NCBI GenBank assembly: GCA_902470405.1
Contig: CABRGJ010000060.1
Span: 1 to 5,988 of the forward strand
Source: an uncultured Eggerthella sp.
Lineage (GTDB): Bacteria; Actinomycetota; Coriobacteriia; Coriobacteriales; Eggerthellaceae
Direction: 5' to 3'
Length of the DNA: 5,988 nt
Shown: positions 1-5,988 of the stretch, in pieces
Numbering within the stretch: the stretch's first letter is position 1
How the letters are laid out: the number at the start of each line of letters is the position of its first letter
Made by a program: the position numbers and the translations under genes
The notes under the pieces: generated by a model
What the model was told of the DNA's origin: nothing
The model's database searches: none
Seen by the model: the letters and a program-made list of their open reading frames with translations, nothing else

Positions 1-132
1 GTGAAGGAGTATGCTGCTAAGCGCATGAGCTTTGGACCGGTAACGCTGCCGCACAATCTAGCACGCGTCGTGCTGCTCGAGCAGATCTACCGCGCATTCA
101 AGATCACGCGCGGCGAGCCCTATCATAAGTAA
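1..132 (+). CDS. C-terminal end of an unidentified protein (5' truncated)
   Basis: This is the last 43 codons of a gene that begins before the window, ending in TAA at 130-132. Frame 1 is open from the first base, while the other two forward frames meet stops within the first 20 bases. The opposite strand shows no comparable open frame, so coding on this strand is the best reading. The visible peptide starts [12 protein letters not shown] and ends [11 protein letters not shown]. It is basic, looks helical over the [14 protein letters not shown] part, and has no membrane segment or recognisable catalytic motif. I do not recognise the family from so short a tail, and the GTG at position 1 should be read as an internal valine codon, not a start. 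It converges on the LCP gene, with only two bases between the stop codons. Confidence 0.6.
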   Translation: MKEYAAKRMSFGPVTLPHNLARVVLLEQIYRAFKITRGEPYHK

Positions 133-134
133 GC

Positions 135-1613
135 TTATTTCCAGTCTGCACCGATCACAACCAAGAAGTCGGTCGTGAAGGAATATACTCCGCTCGAATT
201 CTTTCTGAGCTGACCAACACCAAGCGCATCAGCAATAGCCTGCGCCTGAGCCTTATCAGAATCATCGTTATAGATGATGAGCGTGTTCTTGTAGTTCGAA
301 TCGTCCGCATTGCCCGTATCGGTGACCGCGCCTTTCGCTGAAAGCTTCGAAGCTGCATCGGCCGCGCATCCACTGATGCCTGAACCGTTGCGTACCGCAA
401 CCTTCACACCGTTCAGACTGCTGTTCGTCGAAGACGAAGAATTGCCAGACTTTGATGCCTTGCCGCCATCGCCGATCACTGCAAGCGTAACGCCCGTATT
501 TGGATCGACCAGGTTTTCTTCCGTAGGAGGCAGACCTGCATCAACGCGACGCATCATCTCTCGCCAAGGCTCCTCATCAAGGATCGCCCACCAGATATCA
601 TCTTCATACAGTGGAGTGGTAGGCTCCATCGCAGAATAGATATCCTCTTCGACATTTATGTTTTTGAACGTGGTGGCGAACCCTAAGATGCTCGACACCG
701 AGAAATCAGTCGTGATGTAATCGGCCAATGTGTTGACCGTGTTCGTCATCGTGGCAGGATCAGAAGACATGATCTTCTTCAGGATGGCGGAGATGACCAT
801 GCGCTGGTTCGCCGCACGCATCAGATCACCATCGCCGTAAGCATCGTAGGCATGACGCGAGCGACAGAGCACGAGCGCTTGCGATCCGTTCAGAGTCTGA
901 GGACCCGCTTCGAGCGGTTCACCTGCTAGAGGGTCGTTGATCGCCATAGGCACATCGACTTCGACACCGCCAAGGGCATTGACAACATCCTCGAAGCCGT
1001 TGAAATCGATCTCAGCATAATGGTGGATCGGAACACCGGCCAACTGAGAAACGGTCTTGACCGCCAAAGACGGGCCACCGAACGCATACGCAGCATTGAT
1101 CTTCTGCTTGCCATAGCCAGGAAGCTCGACCATCGTATCGCGATAGATCGAGACCATGGTTATCTTCGTGTTCTTCGGATCGACACGCGTCAAGATCATC
1201 GAGTCAGTACGATAGGCGCCGCCATAGATATCGCTCTCTTCACGCTCGTCGGACTTATCCACACCGATCAAGAGCATATAGAACGGTTCACTGGGTGAAT
1301 CGGACGCGGTCAGCGAGGCGAGCAGATCGTCATCGAGACCGTCTTGGAGGTTGCGATCGATATTCGAGATGAAGGCGAATGCAACGCCCACACCTGCAAG
1401 GATGACCACTAGAAAGACAGCAACGACCGTAAGGCCTATGCGGCGCTTACGGCGCTTCTTCTGCTTATGAGAGGCCTTATGGTATTGTTCAGCATTTCCA
1501 TGACGAGAATACGCGCTCGCGTCGTTTTGCAATGGGTACGACTGGTGCGCATATGATGGATGATCATTGAACGAGGCACTATGACGCCCTGCTTTTTTCT
1601 TCGATTTCATCAT
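135..1613 (-). CDS. LytR-CpsA-Psr (LCP) family glycopolymer-peptidoglycan ligase with LytR_C domain
   Basis: The 492-residue protein has the full LCP layout. A basic cytoplasmic tail (about 1-57, ending in the cluster KQKKRRKRR) precedes one membrane segment at about 58-82. The extracellular LCP catalytic domain spans about 112-285, followed by a Ser/Asn-rich linker at about 386-400 and a LytR_C domain at about 403-488 (starts VKVAVRNGSG). Catalytic-domain signatures are LLIGVDK (114-120), YRTDSM (134-139), the conserved Arg-Asp of IYRDT (156-160), KINAAYAFGG (171-180), and the Arg-rich CRSRHAYD to RAANQR segment (250-271). LCP enzymes transfer undecaprenyl-linked polymers such as wall teichoic acid, capsule or other wall polysaccharide to peptidoglycan; which polymer is used here cannot be told. 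An in-frame TAA at 1641-1643 bounds the start. The second ATG (1608-1610) sits at a better distance from the weak GGAA motif than the first, so the start may be one codon later. Confidence 0.93.
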   Translation of the reverse strand: MMKSKKKAGRHSASFNDHPSYAHQSYPLQNDASAYSRHGNAEQYHKASHKQKKRRKRRIGLTVVAVFLVVILAGVGVAFAFISNIDRNLQDGLDDDLLASLTASDSPSEPFYMLLIGVDKSDEREESDIYGGAYRTDSMILTRVDPKNTKITMVSIYRDTMVELPGYGKQKINAAYAFGGPSLAVKTVSQLAGVPIHHYAEIDFNGFEDVVNALGGVEVDVPMAINDPLAGEPLEAGPQTLNGSQALVLCRSRHAYDAYGDGDLMRAANQRMVISAILKKIMSSDPATMTNTVNTLADYITTDFSVSSILGFATTFKNINVEEDIYSAMEPTTPLYEDDIWWAILDEEPWREMMRRVDAGLPPTEENLVDPNTGVTLAVIGDGGKASKSGNSSSSTNSSLNGVKVAVRNGSGISGCAADAASKLSAKGAVTDTGNADDSNYKNTLIIYNDDSDKAQAQAIADALGVGQLRKNSSGVYSFTTDFLVVIGADWK

Positions 1614-1626
1614 GATTCCATAATGC

Positions 1627-1655
1627 GCAATATCGATTCGTTACGCAATTGTAAA
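1627..1655 (-). promoter_or_regulatory. candidate promoter for the LCP gene
   Basis: Reading the minus strand, TTTACA (1650-1655, five of six matches to the -35 consensus) is followed after 17 bp by TATTGC (1627-1632), which matches only the first three bases of the -10 consensus. Transcription would start near 1620, giving an almost leaderless transcript. The -10 match is poor, so this is tentative. Read-through from the upstream small gene is the alternative. Confidence 0.22.
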
Positions 1656-1699
1656 TAGGCCTCCAAACAAGAATCGCTCTAATTTAACGTGATTTCTTC

Positions 1700-1727
1700 A
1701 AAATTAAGAAGCAAACTGAACGCTTGC
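1700..1727 (-). terminator. weak intrinsic terminator candidate after the small Cys-rich gene
   Basis: On the minus strand GCAAGC (1722-1727) can pair with GTTTGC (1711-1716), including one G-U pair, around a 5-base loop. The T-rich run TTCTTAATTTT follows (1700-1710). It lies just downstream of the frameshifted gene's stop at 1745-1747 and ahead of the LCP gene. The stem is short, so leaky termination or chance is possible. Confidence 0.35.
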
Positions 1728-1744
1728 CGCTCTTAGAAGGCCAC

Positions 1745-2265
1745 TTAAACTCCTTCAGGAATCGTGAATTTCCACGCACAGCCACACGTTGGGTCGACCA
1801 CCTCGGGATAACAGCTCAAGCATTCAACCTCGATGCGGCTGTCGATCGCCTTGGCAAATGTAGTGTATTCGTTGATGCCCACGGGCTTGCAAGGGTGATA
1901 GTCCATGCCCTTTCGGCTGCGTGCCGCCTGAACACGTCGATGCGGAAGATGAGCGCGTTGTCTTCCCAGAACATGCTCGCTTCGTTGGCATGTACGTTGT
2001 AATTGAGCGCGATGGCCTGAGCAAGGCCCTGAAGACCAGGGTGCTCATCGAGGCCGAGGAACTTCTTGAGGCGCTTCGCTTCCGAGATGGGATAACGATT
2101 CCATACTTCTGCGTCGATTTCCATCGCGCGATCCATACCATCACGCTCTTCGAGTACCTGAAACCACACACCATCCATCGCGACCAGGTTCTTCGATGCC
2201 ATTTCGAGAAGTTCGATCAGCTGCTCCTTGGTCAGTTGCTGAAGGCTTTCTTTCAGATCGGACAT
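1745..2265 (-). pseudogene. frameshifted small cytosolic protein, DUF6125-like, Cys-rich C-terminus
   Basis: An ATG at 2263-2265 follows a strong ribosome site and opens a frame of 149 codons. Only the first 111 residues look genuine (MSDLKESLQQLTKEQ to ALIFRIDV). After that the frame gives low-quality Arg/Thr/Ala sequence and stops at 1816-1818. One frame over, directly after the break, is a well-formed tail: SRKGMDYHPCKPVGINEY, then TTFAKAIDSRIEVECLSC, then PTCGCAWKFTIPEGV, ending in TAA at 1745-1747. Start to that stop is 521 bases, one short of a multiple of three. From memory, small cytosolic proteins of the DUF6125 type carry this order: an LWF-type N-terminal motif (here VWF, 33-35), a VW motif, then an RKG, PCK-VG and C..C tail. 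Function is unknown. The five tail cysteines (codons at 1889, 1820, 1811, 1784 and 1778) suggest metal binding, which is inference. The break could be a real mutation or a sequencing error. Confidence 0.75.
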
Positions 2266-2269
2266 CGGT

Positions 2270-2277
2270 CCTCCTTT
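2270..2277 (-). promoter_or_regulatory. strong ribosome binding site of the small Cys-rich gene
   Basis: The minus strand reads AAAGGAGG four bases before the ATG at 2263-2265. It fixes the start of the frameshifted gene and shows that the locus was built for efficient translation. A -10-like TATTCT sits at 2288-2293, but I see no convincing -35 at the right distance. Confidence 0.7.
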
Positions 2278-2396
2278 AGTTCGACGGAGAATATCTCTCG
2301 CAACCCCTTACAAGCGCTGTGCCAACGTTCTTGGGTGATATTGTGACATATTCTGAACGAACACGTGCATGCAGCATACCCTTACGGTCCATCGTG

Positions 2397-2402
2397 TAGA
2401 AT
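2397..2402 (+). promoter_or_regulatory. candidate -10 element for murT-gatD
   Basis: TAGAAT matches five of six bases of the -10 consensus and would place the transcript start near 2409, leaving a leader of about 37 bases that includes the ribosome site. No good -35 hexamer is found 16-18 bp upstream. Support is this one hexamer plus its position in the divergent intergenic region. Confidence 0.28.
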
Positions 2403-2433
2403 TATCGCAACTAACGCTAAAACGACGCACCCT

Positions 2434-2439
2434 AAGGAG
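2434..2439 (+). promoter_or_regulatory. ribosome binding site that fixes the murT-gatD start
   Basis: AAGGAG lies six bases before the ATG at 2446. An in-frame ATG at 2365 would add 27 residues but has no purine-rich site before it, and the extra residues do not resemble a MurT N-terminus. The 2446 start gives the MurT-like opening MSLRKTGAQLASSLSTWGLK. Confidence 0.8.
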
Positions 2440-2445
2440 CCACCC

Positions 2446-4596
2446 ATGAGCCTTCGCAAAACCGGCGCACAACTCGCATCGTCGCTCTCCACATGGGGAC
2501 TCAAGAAACTTGCTCATAGACCGGGCGCAAACATGCCCGGCAAGATCGCGCTGAAGATCGACCCGAACATCATCTCGGAAGAAATGGACAAGGTGACCGA
2601 AGGCTCGATCGTAGTGGTAGGCACTAACGGCAAGACCACCGTCACCAACATGATCGCCGACATCCTGGAAGCCTCAGGCAAGACCGTCGCATGCAACCGG
2701 ACGGGCGCCAATATGGCTTACGGCGTTGCTGCCACGTTGTTGCAAAGCAAGCCGGTCGAGTGGGGGGTCTTCGAATCCGACGAATTGTGGCTCGCGCGCA
2801 TCCTGCCGCAAGTGAAAGCAACCTACGTAGTGCTTCTCAACCTGTTCCGCGACCAGCTTGACCGTTGTGGCGAGATCGATCGCGTGCAGGACGCTATCAT
2901 CTCTGGACTTGAGCGATCGCCCGAATCGACGCTCATCTACAACGCCGACGATCCCCTGTGCGCCATCATCGCTGAGAAGGTCGCAAACAAGACCATCGCA
3001 TTCGGTGTTGGCGAAGACATGCATCTTGCGCAGAACACCATTGCAGATGCGCAGATGTGCCAGCGCTGTTCGGGCATGTTCACCTACGAATACCGCCAAT
3101 ACGGGCAGCTTGGCACGTATTGCTGCGAAAACTGCGGCTTCTCGCGCCCGGAACTCGATATTTCAGCGAACTACGTTACGTTCGGCGAGGGCATCACCTA
3201 TTCCATCACCAATACGATCGATGGCAGCGACGCGACGATCCACCTCGATCAATCAGGTCCCTACATGGTATACAACACGCTCGCCGTATGGAGCGCTGCG
3301 CACCTCGCAGGCGTTTCGAACGAAACCATACAGACGAGCATCTCGACATTCGATCCGCAAAATGGACGGTTGCAACACCTCACGATCGAAGGCCGTCCGC
3401 TGTTGCTGAACCTCGCGAAGAACCCGACTGGCTTCAATCAGAACCTGAAGATCATCACCGCAGATAGCGGCAAGAAAGTCGTAGCGTTCTTCATCAATGA
3501 CAACGAGGCGGATGGGCGCGATATCTCGTGGATCTGGGATTGCGATTTTGAAGAGCTTGCAAGCCAGCCCGATCTAGTAGTTTATGCAGGTGGCACACGC
3601 AAGAACGACTTGCAAGTACGGCTGAAATACGCCGGCATCCAGGCCCGTCTGCTGAATAGCGTAAATGACATGGTCAGTGCCGCACTCGATATGCCGGCAG
3701 ACTGGAATATGTACGCGATCGCTAATTACACTGCTCTGCCTGCAGTTCGCTCGGCGCTCATGGAGCGCGCAGACGTTGCTCCTGTCGAGACACCGCGCGA
3801 AGGTACGCTGCGCCTGACCCCTGCAGTCATTCCAAATACCACCCCCACCATCCAACAGGAGCCGCTTCGCATCGTGCACCTCTACCCCGACCTGCTTAAT
3901 CTGTATGGCGATGGCGGCAACTTGAAAGTGCTCTTGCAGCGCTGCGCGTGGCGCGGCATTCCTGTTGAACTTGTCGAGATCCATTATGGCGACGAGTTCG
4001 ATCTGAGCGGAGCAGACATCATCTTCATGGGGGGCGGCCCGGATCGCGAACAACACCTCGCTTCGCAAGAGATCCTTAAGAACAAAGAACAGCTGGTTGA
4101 GTATGTCGAGAACGATGGCGTACTGCTTGCAATCTGCGGTGGCTACCAGATCTTGGGCAAGAATTGGCTGATGGGTGATGAGATCGTAGAGGGTCTTGCG
4201 ATCATTGATGCAGAAACGCTACGCGCAAAGAAGGGCTTCGATCGCCTTATCGAGAACATCGCGCTCGTTTCGCTTCTCGCATCGCGCCCGGTCATCGGGT
4301 ATGAGAATCATGCAGGCAGGACTCATCTTGGCGAGGGTCTTGAGCCCTTCGGTCAAGTGGTTTCCACTACTGGGCACGGCAACAACGATAAGTCGGGTGC
4401 GGATGGCGTTCGCTATAAGAACGTGATTGGCACCTATCTGCATGGTCCACTTCTGGGCAAAAATCCCGAGATCGCCGATTGGCTGCTCAAGACCGCGCTT
4501 TCACGTAAGTTCGAAGAGAACGTGAAGCTCGAACCACTCGATGATAGCGTCGAGCTGAACGCTAATGGGTTCATGGCAAATCGCTTGATCAAGTAA
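2446..4596 (+). CDS. murT-gatD: MurT-GatD fusion: lipid II isoglutaminyl synthase (glutamine-hydrolysing)
   Basis: One 716-residue cytoplasmic protein carries both halves of the enzyme that amidates the D-glutamate of lipid II to D-isoglutamine, using glutamine and ATP. Residues 1 to about 440 are MurT. They contain the P-loop GTNGKTT (59-65), FESDE (109-113), NLFRDQLDRCGEID (132-145), NADDP (166-170), a zinc-ribbon insert with CQRC (205-208) and CENC (227-230), LAKNPTGFNQ (323-332), and the C-terminal MurT signature NDNEADGRD to WIWD (351-365). That signature is the likely place for the Asp that completes the glutaminase triad in known complexes. A Pro/Thr-rich linker (about 441-473) leads to GatD (about 474-716), a CobB/CobQ-like class I glutaminase. 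GatD has LYPDLLNLYGDGGN (479-492), nucleophile Cys564 in ICGGYQ, and catalytic His666 in TYLHGP. In staphylococci and streptococci these are separate adjacent genes. All key motifs are intact, so the fusion should be active. It is divergent from the small Cys-rich gene. Confidence 0.95.
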   Translation: MSLRKTGAQLASSLSTWGLKKLAHRPGANMPGKIALKIDPNIISEEMDKVTEGSIVVVGTNGKTTVTNMIADILEASGKTVACNRTGANMAYGVAATLLQSKPVEWGVFESDELWLARILPQVKATYVVLLNLFRDQLDRCGEIDRVQDAIISGLERSPESTLIYNADDPLCAIIAEKVANKTIAFGVGEDMHLAQNTIADAQMCQRCSGMFTYEYRQYGQLGTYCCENCGFSRPELDISANYVTFGEGITYSITNTIDGSDATIHLDQSGPYMVYNTLAVWSAAHLAGVSNETIQTSISTFDPQNGRLQHLTIEGRPLLLNLAKNPTGFNQNLKIITADSGKKVVAFFINDNEADGRDISWIWDCDFEELASQPDLVVYAGGTRKNDLQVRLKYAGIQARLLNSVNDMVSAALDMPADWNMYAIANYTALPAVRSALMERADVAPVETPREGTLRLTPAVIPNTTPTIQQEPLRIVHLYPDLLNLYGDGGNLKVLLQRCAWRGIPVELVEIHYGDEFDLSGADIIFMGGGPDREQHLASQEILKNKEQLVEYVENDGVLLAICGGYQILGKNWLMGDEIVEGLAIIDAETLRAKKGFDRLIENIALVSLLASRPVIGYENHAGRTHLGEGLEPFGQVVSTTGHGNNDKSGADGVRYKNVIGTYLHGPLLGKNPEIADWLLKTALSRKFEENVKLEPLDDSVELNANGFMANRLIK

Positions 4597-4601
4597 AAGA
4601 A

Positions 4602-4624
4602 AAGGGCACCATAACAGCGCCCTT
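4602..4624 (-). terminator. intrinsic terminator between convergent murT-gatD and acyl-CoA synthetase genes
   Basis: AAGGGC (4602-4607) and GCCCTT (4619-4624) form a six-pair, GC-rich stem around an 11-base loop. On the minus strand the hairpin is followed by TTTTCTTTTAC, a proper T-tract, so it best serves the acyl-CoA synthetase gene ending at 4652. On the plus strand it is followed only by GTTCATTG, so termination of murT-gatD there is probably weaker. Confidence 0.7.
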
Positions 4625-4651
4625 GTTCATTGATCGAAGTATGGCCTCGAA

Positions 4652-5988
4652 TTACTTCGCGGCTTTAAGGCGCTTATCCAGCTCGTCGGCGAGCTGATGA
4701 CGTTTCACCTTACCGCTTTCTGTATGCGGGATCTCATCGATGAACTCGATGTGTTCTGGCCACAGACGCTTCGCTACACCCTTTGCGGTCAGATAATCCG
4801 CAAGAGAATCGAGCGTCGGGCACTCTGCATTCGGATCTTCCAGTACGATAAACGTACAGATGCGCTCACCCAGACGATCATCTGGAAGGCCGATCGTAGC
4901 ATGATCGCCCACATTCGGAGCACCCATCAGGTTCTCGTCAACCTCATGCGCCGAGATATTGATGCCGCCACGAATGAGGATCTCCTTCTTACGGCCATTG
5001 ATGCGCACGCGTCCTTCATCGTCCATGAAGCACAGGTCGCCCGAGTAGAACCAACCATCATCCTTAAGTTCCTTCGCGGTTGCTTCGGGATTCTTCAGAT
5101 AACCAGCGAACATGTGCGGACCGCGAGAAATCTCTTCGCCCTGTTCGCCATGGGGAACTTCGCTGCCATTCTCGTCAACGACCTTGACCTCGATGCCCTC
5201 AGGAGCAACACCCGACCAGGCGCCATTCCACTCGAGCGCCTTCGCAGGCGGCACGAAAAGATGCGGGCAGCTTTCGGTAGAACCGTAGCATTCGCAAAGC
5301 ACTACGTTATGGCCTTCAGCACGCTCGACCATCGAACCAGGCACCGGGGCACCACCACAAATGTAGAGCCTGAGCGTCTCGAAATCGAGATCGGTCGAGT
5401 CTGCTGTATTGAGCATATCGAAGATGAATGGGGTCGCACCCATGGACCAGGTGACACCCTCACGATTCATCTGGTTGATCGCCTCCACCGGATCGAAGTG
5501 ATGGGCAACAACAACGCGACCGCCCAACAACAGCGGCGTGATGAGACCATGATTGAAGCCTGTCGCATGATTGAGCGGAGCTGGCATGAACATGACGTCG
5601 TCCTGCGTCAGGCCAAGACCGGTCGAGAATGCACGCTCCGAGAAGAGCAGTGCGTTGTGAGTCAGAAGGACTGCCTTCGGACGACCCGTGGTGCCCGAGG
5701 TGGAAAGGATGAGCACGACCTCATCAGATTTGCTGCCCGGCTCGCCCGCGTAGGGCTCGTACTTCTCGAAGATCTGATCAAGCGTGATAGCGGATTTCGC
5801 ATCAACGGTCTTATCGTGAACCGCGACCGCTTCGATCGGAAGCGTTGGGATGCGCTCGATGATAGAGAAGATCTGGTCTTCGAAGTTGGTCTTGTGGTGG
5901 AATGTCGGAGCGATGAACGCCTTGGAACCGACCAGGTTCATGGCATAGACCAGGTCCTCGCCATTGAACGTGACCGCGAGCGGATGAA
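4652..5988 (-). CDS. acyl-CoA synthetase / AMP-dependent acid-CoA ligase (5' truncated by window edge)
   Basis: This ANL-superfamily adenylating enzyme would activate a carboxylic acid to acyl-AMP and then to acyl-CoA. The frame stays open to the window edge. The ATG at 5939-5941 is internal, because the 15 codons before it (HPLAVTFNGEDLVYA) fit the family's usual sequence. At least 444 residues are visible, with roughly the first 60-100 missing. Numbering from the Met at 5941, motifs are the phosphate-binding loop STSGTTGRPKAV (80-91), GGAP (196-199), YGSTE (219-223), the ribose-binding Asp of YSGD (299-302), the hinge GRKKEILIRGG (316-326), and the C-terminal PHTESGK (405-411) with the expected catalytic Lys411. 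All core residues are present. The substrate cannot be told from sequence: short, medium, long-chain or aromatic acids, or a CaiC-like carnitine ligase, are all possible. Neighbours give no pathway clue. Confidence 0.92.
   Translation of the reverse strand, partial: HPLAVTFNGEDLVYAMNLVGSKAFIAPTFHHKTNFEDQIFSIIERIPTLPIEAVAVHDKTVDAKSAITLDQIFEKYEPYAGEPGSKSDEVVLILSTSGTTGRPKAVLLTHNALLFSERAFSTGLGLTQDDVMFMPAPLNHATGFNHGLITPLLLGGRVVVAHHFDPVEAINQMNREGVTWSMGATPFIFDMLNTADSTDLDFETLRLYICGGAPVPGSMVERAEGHNVVLCECYGSTESCPHLFVPPAKALEWNGAWSGVAPEGIEVKVVDENGSEVPHGEQGEEISRGPHMFAGYLKNPEATAKELKDDGWFYSGDLCFMDDEGRVRINGRKKEILIRGGINISAHEVDENLMGAPNVGDHATIGLPDDRLGERICTFIVLEDPNAECPTLDSLADYLTAKGVAKRLWPEHIEFIDEIPHTESGKVKRHQLADELDKRLKAAK

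Noticed and set aside
1919..1940. Programmed ribosomal frameshifting as an explanation for the split small gene
   Set aside because: No slippery heptamer or downstream stimulatory hairpin is evident, and residues expected from relatives appear to be missing, which fits a deletion better.
1824..2174. 116-codon minus-strand open frame overlapping the small gene
   Set aside because: This is the third frame. It matches neither the N-terminal half nor the Cys-rich tail.
2320..2334. Short inverted repeat CCAA-CGTTC-TTGG upstream of both divergent genes
   Set aside because: A four-base arm is expected by chance, and no known regulator consensus matches.
1921..2346. 141-codon plus-strand open frame antisense to the small Cys-rich gene
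   Set aside because: The minus strand has the strong ribosome site and family-like protein, so this is its mirror frame.
2361..2376. Palindromes CACGTG and TGCATGCA in the divergent intergenic region
   Set aside because: They are short and overlapping with no second copy, so I cannot tie them to a known operator.
2365..2445. In-frame 27-codon extension of murT-gatD from the ATG at 2365
   Set aside because: No ribosome site precedes it, the residues do not resemble MurT, and a strong AAGGAG sits before the ATG at 2446.
2858..3409. 183-codon plus-strand open frame overlapping murT-gatD in another frame
   Set aside because: It has Ser/Arg/Thr-rich composition typical of a shifted frame and is fully contained in the MurT coding sequence.
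3574..4068. 164-codon open frame on the minus strand inside murT-gatD
   Set aside because: It lies wholly antisense to the GatD region, where the plus-strand motifs are unmistakable, and its translation shows no domain.

Overview
The window holds five protein-coding loci and no RNA gene, mobile element or CRISPR array. The base composition is balanced. The gene content (a LytR-CpsA-Psr protein with a LytR_C tail, and MurT/GatD for lipid II amidation) points to a Gram-positive bacterium, most likely an actinobacterium. I lean towards a Coriobacteriia-type gut or oral anaerobe, but that is an inference from overall impression and no taxonomic marker gene is present.

Layout, left to right. Positions 1-132 (+) are the last 43 codons of an unidentified gene. 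It converges on an LCP-family cell-wall glycopolymer ligase at 135-1613 (-), and the two stop codons are 2 bp apart. Upstream of the LCP gene on the same strand lies a small cytosolic-protein gene (1745-2265, -). Its conserved Cys-rich C-terminal half is in a different frame from its N-terminal half, so it is frameshifted. A 180 bp divergent intergenic region follows. Then comes a 716-codon gene (2446-4596, +) in which MurT (Mur-ligase-like) and GatD (class I glutaminase) are one polypeptide instead of the usual two subunits. A hairpin terminator separates it from a convergent acyl-CoA synthetase (4652 to beyond 5988, -), which lacks its N-terminus at the window edge.

Functionally, two of the five loci concern the cell envelope. 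MurT-GatD amidates the D-glutamate of the lipid II stem peptide. The LCP enzyme attaches undecaprenyl-linked glycopolymers to peptidoglycan. They are on opposite strands and are not an operon. The acyl-CoA synthetase and the small Cys-rich protein have no evident link to that theme.

The most notable points are the natural MurT-GatD fusion and the frameshift in the small gene. I found no convincing sign of a wholly new system.
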